Assembly: GCA_945965245.1 (NCBI GenBank)
Contig: CAMFNC010000138.1
Coordinates: 1 to 13,663, forward strand
Length of the DNA stretch: 13,663 nt
From: an uncultured Porphyromonas sp.
Lineage (GTDB): Bacteria > Bacteroidota > Bacteroidia > Bacteroidales > Porphyromonadaceae
Direction of reading: 5' to 3'
How positions within the stretch are numbered: the stretch's first letter is position 1; each line of letters starts with the position of its first letter. A program made the translations under genes and the position numbers. Below, one piece after another: positions 1-6,405 of this stretch. A model generated the notes under the pieces. It did no database searches. It was not told the origin of the DNA and saw only the letters and a program-made list of their open reading frames with translations.

Positions 1-1129
1 CGCCATTGACGATATGCGCGCCACTCTGCGCACAGGCGCTCCCATGGGTGGTGAAGGAGATATGCAGCCTGCAACCTGTTGGACCTGCAAAAGTCCCGAT
101 GTGCCGCGTGTGATGCAAGAAAAAGGTGTGGAGGATTTTTATAAAGCCAAATGGTCTGCTTTTGGTGCGGAAATTGTAAACCCCATTGGTTGCTCGGATT
201 GTCACGACCCTGCTACCATGGATTTGCACATTAGCCGTCCGGCTTTGGTGGAAGCATTTGCTCGTCAAGGCAAAGATATTACCCAAGCCACACCGCAGGA
301 GATGCGTACATTGGTATGCGCACAGTGTCACGTGGAATATTACTTCAAGGGTGAGGGTAAATATCTGACTTTCCCATGGGACAAAGGTATCACAGTGGAA
401 GATATAGAAGCATATTATGACGAAGCCGGCTATGCCGACTATACGCATGCTCTGAGCCGTACACCCATACTGAAGGCACAGCATCCCGGCTATGAAATCA
501 CACAAATGGGCATTCATGGTCAGCGCGGAATATCATGTGCAGACTGCCACATGCCATACAAAACCGAGGGTGGCATTAAGTTTAGTGACCATCATGTGCA
601 GAGTCCTTTGGCCATGATAGACCGCACCTGCCAAGTTTGTCACCGCGAAAGCGAAGAAATCCTGCGTAACAATGTGTATGAACGTCAGCGCAAGGCTAAC
701 GAAATCCGCAACCGCTTGGAAACGGAATTGGCCAAAGCACATATCGAAGCCAAATTTGCCTGGGATAAGGGTTGCTCCGAAGCACAGATGAAACCCGCGT
801 TGGCATTGATTCGTCAGGCTCAATGGCGTTGGGACTTTGCTGTAGCCTCTCATGGTGCCTCCTTTCATGCTCCGCAGGAAATTCAGCGCATTCTCTCGCA
901 TGGCTTGGATCGTGCCTTACAAGCCCGTTTGGAAATAGCCCGCGTATTGTCCAAAGTGGGCTATAACGATGCTGTGCCCATGCCCGACATCTCCACCAAA
1001 GCCAAAGCACAACAATACATAGGTTTGGATATGCCTAAGTTCAAGGTCGATAAGGAGAAATTCCTCCAAAATGAAGTGCCCGTCTGGGTGAAGAAGGCTA
1101 TGAGTAACGGCAAGCTGGCCAAGGCGTAA
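1..1129 (+). CDS. nrfA: Cytochrome c nitrite reductase NrfA, ammonia-forming (5' end missing)
   Basis: Periplasmic pentahaem enzyme that reduces nitrite to ammonium with six electrons, normally fed by the membrane quinol dehydrogenase NrfH. The frame is open from base 2, so the start lies outside the window; by comparison with E. coli NrfA about 100 N-terminal residues, including the signal peptide, are missing. Numbering from the first Met in the window (base 14), the catalytic haem site is CWTCK (22-26), with lysine replacing the usual histidine, which is diagnostic of NrfA. Four ordinary CxxCH sites follow: CSDCH (60-64), CAQCH (102-106), CADCH (175-179) and CQVCH (206-210). Active-site residues fit E. 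coli spacing: Arg6 in RTGAP (R106), Tyr109 (Y216) and His157 in KAQHP (H264); Glu108 fits the calcium ligand. All five haem sites are intact. nrfH probably lies just upstream (inference). The ccsB/ccsA haem-attachment genes follow on the same strand after 105 bases. Confidence 0.97.
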   Translation, partial: AIDDMRATLRTGAPMGGEGDMQPATCWTCKSPDVPRVMQEKGVEDFYKAKWSAFGAEIVNPIGCSDCHDPATMDLHISRPALVEAFARQGKDITQATPQEMRTLVCAQCHVEYYFKGEGKYLTFPWDKGITVEDIEAYYDEAGYADYTHALSRTPILKAQHPGYEITQMGIHGQRGISCADCHMPYKTEGGIKFSDHHVQSPLAMIDRTCQVCHRESEEILRNNVYERQRKANEIRNRLETELAKAHIEAKFAWDKGCSEAQMKPALALIRQAQWRWDFAVASHGASFHAPQEIQRILSHGLDRALQARLEIARVLSKVGYNDAVPMPDISTKAKAQQYIGLDMPKFKVDKEKFLQNEVPVWVKKAMSNGKLAKA

Positions 1130-1234
1130 GATACCACCCATTGTACACTGAATATATATTATATATTGATAGAGTAGACAGTATAGAGCTTGGGATATTC
1201 TTTCTGATATTTATATTGCAGAAACACCTTAATT

Positions 1235-2485
1235 ATGTGGAATAAACCTTGGCGTATAACCGAAGGATTAATGCTGGGAGCAGGTCTGGTTGCTTCCGGA
1301 TTGCTCTTGCAGCGGACGGCAGGTCCAGTGCAGTGGGATACTCTGGCCGCTCCAGTCAATCTGATTATTCTCATCGGTTTTGTGGCTCTCATCATTACCT
1401 CGTTTTTACTTCGTAAGCGCATTTACCTTTTTAGTTGGCTGGGGCATTATACCGCAGCCGTTTCGGCATTGATTTGGGTGGTGGCACTGACCTTGGTAAT
1501 GGGACTGGTGCGCCAATTACCTTCGCACCTGCCCCCCGCAGACCCGCTGGGACTTACCCGGATGCTCTCTTTCTGGCCTTTCGTATTGGTTTATATTTGG
1601 CTGACCGTATCATTGGGACTTGCCACCCTTGTACGTATTGCGCACTTCAGCGCACATCAGATTCCATTTGTGCTGAACCATCTGGGCTTGTTTATTGCTT
1701 TGGTGACTGCCACGCTAGGCAGTGCGGATATGCACCGCCTGACCATGACAGTACAAATGGGCAAACCCGAATGGCGCGCCGTGGATGAAATGCAACGTGA
1801 ATATGAGTTGCCTCTGGCTATCGAATTACACAATTTCAGTATAAAAGAATACCCACCTAAACTGATGTTGGTAAACAATACATCCGGTCATTTGCTACCG
1901 GAACAAAGACCAGTGCATTTATTGGTGGAAGATTCCATTGCCACCCAAGGCCGTCTTCTCGACTGGCATATTCGGGTGCTCAAAAGTATAGATATGGCTG
2001 CCGCCGTATATCATGCAGATACTCTGGACTATGTGGAGTGGCACACTCCGGGGGCTACCTCTTCCGTACAGGTAGAGGCCTTACGCGAAGGGAGTTCCGA
2101 GGTTCGTATCGGATGGGTTAGTTGTGGCAGTTTTATGTTTCCATACCAATCACTCAAATTAGATTCCACCGTTAGTTTGGTGATGCCGGTACGTGAGCCG
2201 GAAGCATTTCTTTCGGATGTGACCGTATATACCGAACAAGGCGGTCGATATGATGGCAAGATAGCCGTGAATAAACCCATGCGGGTGGAGGGTTGGAAAA
2301 TCTATCAACTCAGCTACGATGAGACCAAGGGGCGATGGAGCGATGTAAGCGTGTTCGAATTGGTACGCGACCCTTGGTTACCCTATGTCTATATCGGTAT
2401 TTGGATGATGATAACGGGAGCAGTATGGATGTTTGTTACAGCCGGCAGAAGTAATCGTTTGCGAAAAGAGGAGGGGCAATTATGA
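1235..2485 (+). CDS. ccsB: Cytochrome c biogenesis protein CcsB/ResB-like (System II)
   Basis: Inner-membrane partner of CcsA in System II cytochrome c biogenesis, which carries haem across the membrane and attaches it to CxxCH/K motifs of apocytochromes. The 416-aa protein has hydrophobic segments near residues 10-28, 41-59, 66-92, 111-134 and 144-163, a long periplasmic stretch (about 165-380) and a final membrane segment (382-404). The end of the periplasmic part carries ResB-like features: VNKPMRVEGWKIYQLSYD (345-362), then DPWLP just before the last helix. His71 (LGHY) and His149 (LNHLG) lie in or beside membrane segments and are candidate haem ligands. The start gives a plausible N-terminus and no alternative is better. 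The stop overlaps the ccsA start as ATGA, which implies translational coupling. It is short and divergent compared with Bacillus ResB, as is usual in Bacteroidetes. The ResB family call is firm; the haem-ligand assignment is inference. Confidence 0.88.
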   Translation: MWNKPWRITEGLMLGAGLVASGLLLQRTAGPVQWDTLAAPVNLIILIGFVALIITSFLLRKRIYLFSWLGHYTAAVSALIWVVALTLVMGLVRQLPSHLPPADPLGLTRMLSFWPFVLVYIWLTVSLGLATLVRIAHFSAHQIPFVLNHLGLFIALVTATLGSADMHRLTMTVQMGKPEWRAVDEMQREYELPLAIELHNFSIKEYPPKLMLVNNTSGHLLPEQRPVHLLVEDSIATQGRLLDWHIRVLKSIDMAAAVYHADTLDYVEWHTPGATSSVQVEALREGSSEVRIGWVSCGSFMFPYQSLKLDSTVSLVMPVREPEAFLSDVTVYTEQGGRYDGKIAVNKPMRVEGWKIYQLSYDETKGRWSDVSVFELVRDPWLPYVYIGIWMMITGAVWMFVTAGRSNRLRKEEGQL

Positions 2486-3279
2486 TTATAGGTTGGCAAC
2501 ATTTTATCTATTTTGCAGCAGTAGCAGTGGCATGTTGGCTGCCGGGAGCATGGACGGCATGGCATCATCCTCGTTCACGCGCACCCTATCTGTTCACCGG
2601 CGGCGGTTTGCTAGTATTTCTCAGTTTCATCGTGCTCTTTTGGATAGGTTTGGAACGTCCACCCTTGCGCACTATGGGCGAAACACGTCTATGGTACTCT
2701 TTTTTCCTTCCGCTTGCCGGGTTGATTACCTATGCACGATGGCGTTATAAATGGATTTTGAGTTTCAGCACCATACTTTCGGTCGTGTTTATCTGCATCA
2801 ACCTCTTCAAGCCGGAAATACACAACAAAACATTGATGCCTGCCCTCCAAAGTCCCTGGTTTGCACCTCACGTAATCGTGTATATGTTTGCTTATGCTAT
2901 GCTGGGTGCAGCCTTGCTGATGGCGCTCTATCTGCTGTGGTTTAAGCGAAAAACTATTGAACCGAGTGAAATGAAACTATGCGACAACTTGGTGTATGTG
3001 GGGCTCTCATTCATGACCCTTGGCATGCTTTTCGGAGCAATATGGGCCAAAGAAGCATGGGGGCACTATTGGTCTTGGGATCCCAAGGAAACGTGGGCTG
3101 CCATCACATGGTTCACTTATCTAATCTATGTACATTTCCGTTTGGGTCGTCCGCATAGGTTCCGCCAAGCATTATACCTGTTGATTTTTGCATTTATCTT
3201 TCTGCAAATGTGTTGGTGGGGTATCAATTATCTGCCCTCTGCGCAAGGCATCAGCGTGCATATCTACAATCAGAATTGA
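2482..3279 (+). CDS. ccsA: Cytochrome c biogenesis protein CcsA/ResC-like haem-handling protein
   Basis: Polytopic inner-membrane protein of the haem-handling (CcmC/CcmF/CcsA) superfamily. With CcsB it forms the System II cytochrome c synthase. The 265-aa sequence has about eight hydrophobic segments. The signature Trp-rich WWD loop is clear: WGHYWSWDPKE at residues 193-203, followed by TWAAITW. Two conserved histidines flank it in the expected places, His130 (WFAPH) before the loop and His260 (GISVH) near the C-terminus, matching the external haem ligands of the family. The start overlaps the ccsB stop by 4 bases. This is an intact, typical CcsA. In epsilonproteobacteria CcsB and CcsA are often one fused protein, and in Wolinella such a fusion (NrfI) serves the CxxCK haem of NrfA; here they are two genes directly behind nrfA, which suggests the same job. 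Confidence 0.93.
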   Translation: MIIGWQHFIYFAAVAVACWLPGAWTAWHHPRSRAPYLFTGGGLLVFLSFIVLFWIGLERPPLRTMGETRLWYSFFLPLAGLITYARWRYKWILSFSTILSVVFICINLFKPEIHNKTLMPALQSPWFAPHVIVYMFAYAMLGAALLMALYLLWFKRKTIEPSEMKLCDNLVYVGLSFMTLGMLFGAIWAKEAWGHYWSWDPKETWAAITWFTYLIYVHFRLGRPHRFRQALYLLIFAFIFLQMCWWGINYLPSAQGISVHIYNQN

Positions 3280-3318
3280 TTTCCTGCCACCATCGCTTTA
3301 CCATTCCCACATCAAATG

Positions 3319-3343
3319 ATACCGAAGCGGGAGACTTTGGTAT
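3319..3343 (+). promoter_or_regulatory. Imperfect inverted repeat between ccsA and grpE
   Basis: ATACCGAAG and CTTTGGTAT pair over 9 bp (one G-T) around a 7-base loop, 40 bases after the ccsA stop. No T-run follows, so it is a poor intrinsic terminator. It could be a weak terminator, an mRNA 3' end structure or an operator for grpE. The 8-mer TTGGTATG, which includes part of the right arm, recurs at 3366-3373. The rest of the 164-base gap (3280-3443) is A/T-rich. I could not identify a convincing Bacteroidetes promoter or a CIRCE (HrcA) site in it. Confidence 0.4.
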
Positions 3344-3443
3344 GTATGAATTAAAGCAAAATACATTGGTATGATTTTTGCAAGTGCTTTATGAATGTCT
3401 ATTGATATTCTAATCACTGATAATATAACGCAACACGATAAAT

Positions 3444-4022
3444 ATGAAGACTTCTGAAAACAAACAAAGCCAACCTCTCGTGGACGAAGAGGAAGAAACC
3501 GACAATTTGTCAGACAACGCTACTCCGGAAACCAGCGATGAGTGTGCCGCCTCCGACTCTGCTCCGAAAGAGGAAGAATTGCAGGATTTGCAAACCCGAT
3601 ACGATGAACTGAACGATGCACACCTCCGTCTACGTGCCGAATATGATAACTATCGCAAACGCACCATTCGCGAAAAGAGCGAATTGATTCGCAATGGTGG
3701 CGAAAAGGCGATGATTGACCTATTGCCTGTAATAGATGATTTGGAACTGGCTCTCAAAAACATCGGTGAGACTTCGGATGTGGATGCCTTGAAAGAAGGT
3801 GTGCAACTGATTTATACAAAGTTCGAAGAGTATCTGAAACGTCAAGGCGTGACCCCGATAGAAACAGATCATCTGCCTTTCGATGAAAATCTTTGTGAGG
3901 CTATTGCCGTAATTCCTGCTCCTTCCGAGGAAGAGAAAGGCATAATGATAGATTGCGTGAAGAAAGGATATAAGCTGAATGACAAGGTGATTCGCCACGC
4001 TCACGTGGTGGTGGGTCAATAA
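3444..4022 (+). CDS. grpE: GrpE, nucleotide exchange factor for DnaK
   Basis: Cytoplasmic co-chaperone that releases ADP from DnaK and so resets the Hsp70 cycle. The 192-aa protein has the normal layout: an acidic, low-complexity N-terminus (1-45), a long heptad-like helix (about 45-85, including AEYDNYRKRT at 65-74) for dimerisation, and a C-terminal beta domain. The C-terminus has the GrpE signature, with KKGYKLNDKVIRHAHVVV at 173-190. The start at 3444 lies in an A-rich context with no Shine-Dalgarno, as usual in Bacteroidetes. dnaJ follows after 23 bases, so the pair is almost certainly one transcript. dnaK is not in the window. Confidence 0.97.
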   Translation: MKTSENKQSQPLVDEEEETDNLSDNATPETSDECAASDSAPKEEELQDLQTRYDELNDAHLRLRAEYDNYRKRTIREKSELIRNGGEKAMIDLLPVIDDLELALKNIGETSDVDALKEGVQLIYTKFEEYLKRQGVTPIETDHLPFDENLCEAIAVIPAPSEEEKGIMIDCVKKGYKLNDKVIRHAHVVVGQ

Positions 4023-4045
4023 GTCCCCCCTAATGCTATAAGAAG

Positions 4046-5218
4046 ATGGCAAATAAAAGAGATTATTACGAGGTATTGGGTGTTAGCAAAAATGCTACGG
4101 ACGATGAGCTGAAAAAGGCTTATCGGAAAATGGCCATCAAGTACCATCCCGATAAAAATCCCGGCGACAAAGAGGCTGAGGAGAAATTCAAAGAAGTAGC
4201 GGAGGCATATGATGTGCTGAGCGATAAGCAGAAGCGCGCACGCTATGACCAGTTCGGCTTTGCCGGTGTGGGCGGCAGTGCTGCCGGCGGAGGTGCCGGT
4301 GGTTTTGGCGGCGGTATGTCTATGGAAGATATTTTCAACCGTTTCGGCGATCTTTTTGGCGGACATTTCGGTGGAGGATTTGATTTCGGTGGCTTTTCCG
4401 GTGGCGGAGGCGGACAGCGGCGTGTGCAGCGAGGCTCCGACCTGCGCGTGCGTGTCAAATTGACTCTCGAAGACATTAGCAAGGGAGTAGAGAAGAAACT
4501 TAAACTCAAAAAATATGTATCCTGCTCGCATTGTCATGGCGAGGGCACCATGGATACTGCCGGCAAAAGCACTTGCCAGACTTGTCATGGCTCCGGTGTG
4601 GTGACCGGCGTGCAGCATACCATCTTTGGTCAGATGCAGACTCAGAGTGTTTGCCCCACTTGTCACGGTACGGGCGAGGTGATTACCAAGCCCTGTCCGC
4701 ATTGTCATGGCGAGGGTGTGGAACAAGGTGAGGAAGTAGTTACCTTTAATATCCCGGCGGGTGTGGCAGAGGGCATGCAACTCACGGTCAGCGGCAAGGG
4801 TAATGCGGCTCCGCACGGTGGTATAAATGGTGACCTTCTGGTTTTAATTCAGGAAGAGCCGAATCCTGATTTAATTCGCAATGGCAACGATGTTATCTAT
4901 AATTTGCTTATCTCCATGCCTTTGGCTGCACAAGGCGGTGCAGTGGAGGTGCCCACCATTGGCGGCAAGGCCAAAGTGAAAATAGAGGCCGGCACTCAAC
5001 CCGGCAAAGTGCTTCGCCTGCGCAATAAAGGCCTGCCCAGCATCAACGGCTTTGGCACGGGCGACCTCTTGGTTAATATCAATGTATATGTGCCCACTGT
5101 GCTCACCGATGCCGATCGCGAATTGATGCGTCGGATGGAGGCTTCGGATAGTTTCAAGCCCACAGAAGAGATGCGGAGAGAAATTGACCGCAAGTATAGA
5201 AATATGCTCAATGACTAA
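4046..5218 (+). CDS. dnaJ: Chaperone protein DnaJ (class I Hsp40)
   Basis: Cytoplasmic Hsp40 that delivers unfolded proteins to DnaK and stimulates its ATPase. The 390-aa protein is a complete class I DnaJ. It has a J-domain (about 5-70) with HPD at 34-36, and a long Gly/Phe-rich linker (71-123). The cysteine-rich zinc domain has four CxxCxGxG repeats starting at 160 (CSHCHGEG), 177 (CQTCHGSG), 203 (CPTCHGTG) and 217 (CPHCHGEG). Two C-terminal substrate-binding domains follow and contain VSGKGN and LRLRNKGLPSINGFGTGDL. The G/F linker is rich in GG runs, which produces long spurious reading frames on the other strand. It lies 23 bases after grpE, and the next gene starts 9 bases downstream, so all three may be co-transcribed. 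Confidence 0.98.
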   Translation: MANKRDYYEVLGVSKNATDDELKKAYRKMAIKYHPDKNPGDKEAEEKFKEVAEAYDVLSDKQKRARYDQFGFAGVGGSAAGGGAGGFGGGMSMEDIFNRFGDLFGGHFGGGFDFGGFSGGGGGQRRVQRGSDLRVRVKLTLEDISKGVEKKLKLKKYVSCSHCHGEGTMDTAGKSTCQTCHGSGVVTGVQHTIFGQMQTQSVCPTCHGTGEVITKPCPHCHGEGVEQGEEVVTFNIPAGVAEGMQLTVSGKGNAAPHGGINGDLLVLIQEEPNPDLIRNGNDVIYNLLISMPLAAQGGAVEVPTIGGKAKVKIEAGTQPGKVLRLRNKGLPSINGFGTGDLLVNINVYVPTVLTDADRELMRRMEASDSFKPTEEMRREIDRKYRNMLND

Positions 5219-5227
5219 AAGTAACGA

Positions 5228-6178
5228 ATGGAGCATTCTTCTTATAAAATCGTAGTTTCCGGCTTAGGCGGTGTGGGTGGCTACTACGGTGCCATGCTGG
5301 CACGTGTGGCACGCGAATATTATCCCGAAGTAGAGGTCTGGTTCTACACACGTGGCGAACATCTGAAAGCTATATACCGCGAGGGGCTGACTGTCCGCAC
5401 TCCGACACGCACATTTACTGTGCAGCCACATGGCGTAACGGACGATGCCGGACTTCTGCCCGAACCCGATTTGCTCATTTTTGCCACCAAAAGCTATGAT
5501 TTGGAACAGAATATTGAGCAATTACGCTCATGCATCGGTTCTCATACACATATTCTGCCCTTGCTCAACGGTGCCGACATTACCGAGCAAATCCGACGCA
5601 TTCTGCCCGATGCCAATGTGTGGTATGGTTGCGTGTATATCTCTACCCGCAAAGGCAAGCCAGGATGCATTGATTTGGAATCGGATACCGAGTCATTTTT
5701 CTTCGGCACCGAACAGCAAGTACCTTCTGCCCAAGAAGAATTTGTTTTGGAAATGCTGACTCGAAGCGGTGTGAACGCCACGAGACCCGAAGATGTGCAG
5801 GCTGTGATTAGAGAAAAGTTTATGATGATTTCTGCCACCGCTACCGCCACGTCTTATTACAATATGAGCATCGGTGCTGCACTGCAGCTTTATCCCGAAG
5901 AGATGAAAGCCTTGCGTTCGGAATTGATAACGCTATTCGAGAGCCGGGGAGTGGTCTTTACCAAAGATATGGAAGCCAGCCTGTTGCGCAAACAAATGCG
6001 TATGCCTGCCGACAGCACCTCTTCCATGCATGCCGACTTTCTGCGCGGCGCACATACCGAGGTGGAAAATCTTACGGGCTATGTGGTGCGGGCAGCGGCT
6101 CAAATCGGTATAGCCGTGCCCATATACGAAAAGATGTATCGGGCTTTGACTCAAAGTCCGTATCCGCCACGGATATAG
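5228..6178 (+). CDS. Ketopantoate reductase family oxidoreductase (ApbA/PanE-like)
   Basis: NAD(P)-dependent reductase of the 2-dehydropantoate 2-reductase family; the classical member makes D-pantoate for coenzyme A. The 316-aa protein has an N-terminal Rossmann fold with GLGGVGG at 12-18, the family TKS (87-89) and LLNG (112-115) motifs, and a helical C-terminal domain. By spacing with E. coli PanE, Lys197 (REKF) fits catalytic Lys176, and Ser266 and Glu278 fit Ser244 and Glu256, with the same 12-residue interval. The Asn residues that E. coli uses at +4, +8 and +18 from the lysine are Ile201, Ala205 and Ile215 here, so the substrate could differ from ketopantoate. I therefore leave the gene symbol blank. 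It begins 9 bases after dnaJ and ends shortly before a strong hairpin. The family call is secure; the exact substrate is not. Confidence 0.85.
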   Translation: MEHSSYKIVVSGLGGVGGYYGAMLARVAREYYPEVEVWFYTRGEHLKAIYREGLTVRTPTRTFTVQPHGVTDDAGLLPEPDLLIFATKSYDLEQNIEQLRSCIGSHTHILPLLNGADITEQIRRILPDANVWYGCVYISTRKGKPGCIDLESDTESFFFGTEQQVPSAQEEFVLEMLTRSGVNATRPEDVQAVIREKFMMISATATATSYYNMSIGAALQLYPEEMKALRSELITLFESRGVVFTKDMEASLLRKQMRMPADSTSSMHADFLRGAHTEVENLTGYVVRAAAQIGIAVPIYEKMYRALTQSPYPPRI

Positions 6179-6206
6179 GATTATTATCTTTTCAAACAAA
6201 ATTCAA

Positions 6207-6242
6207 GAGGCTGCACCGAAATAAGAATTTCGGTGCAGCCTC
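6207..6242 (+). terminator. Perfect 16-bp hairpin after the reductase gene
   Basis: GAGGCTGCACCGAAAT (6207-6222) pairs perfectly with 6227-6242 around a 4-base loop, 28 bases after the stop codon. The following bases are A/T-rich but not a pure T-run, so termination strength is uncertain. The sequence is nearly the same as the hairpin ending the next operon (12291-12330), including the flank AATTCAA. Confidence 0.7.
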
Positions 6243-6291
6243 AAATTATATAATCTTGCCAGGACATGGATGGCGATGTAATAATTCTGTA

Positions 6292-6299
6292 TAACTTTG
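6292..6299 (+). promoter_or_regulatory. Candidate -7 box for the susC operon
   Basis: TAACTTTG fits the Bacteroidetes -7 consensus TANNTTTG. The -33 position at the ideal 19-base spacing reads GATG rather than TTTG, so this is a half-match. It would place the transcript start about 100 bases before the susC start codon, giving a long leader. Confidence 0.4.
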
Positions 6300-6355
6300 T
6301 ACGATTTTTGGACGCAAAAAAGAACCGTCGGGTCGATAGGGTCGTATGGCGTGTT

Positions 6356-6369
6356 CTATGAGTTCATAG
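6356..6369. promoter_or_regulatory. Short palindrome in the susC leader
   Basis: CTATGA-GT-TCATAG is a perfect 6-bp inverted repeat about 36 bases before the susC start. Just upstream (6330-6348) GGGTCG occurs twice. These may be a regulator site or a small leader hairpin. Both are short enough to be chance. Confidence 0.25.
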
Positions 6370-6405
6370 TTATTCTAATCATTTCATTGTTCCACATCTA
6401 TTATT

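Noticed and set aside
1130..1234. A/T-rich stretch between nrfA and ccsB as a promoter
   Set aside because: It has near-palindromic AATATATATTATATATT but no TTTG-N19-TANNTTTG pair; read-through from nrfA explains expression as well.
4245..4430. GGC-rich repeat-like block
   Set aside because: It encodes the Gly/Phe linker of DnaJ, a normal family feature, not an independent repeat.
4016..4816. 266-codon open frame on the minus strand across dnaJ
   Set aside because: It is the antisense of a fully conserved dnaJ. Its composition follows from the Gly-rich and CxxCxGxG repeats, and it shows no recognisable domain.
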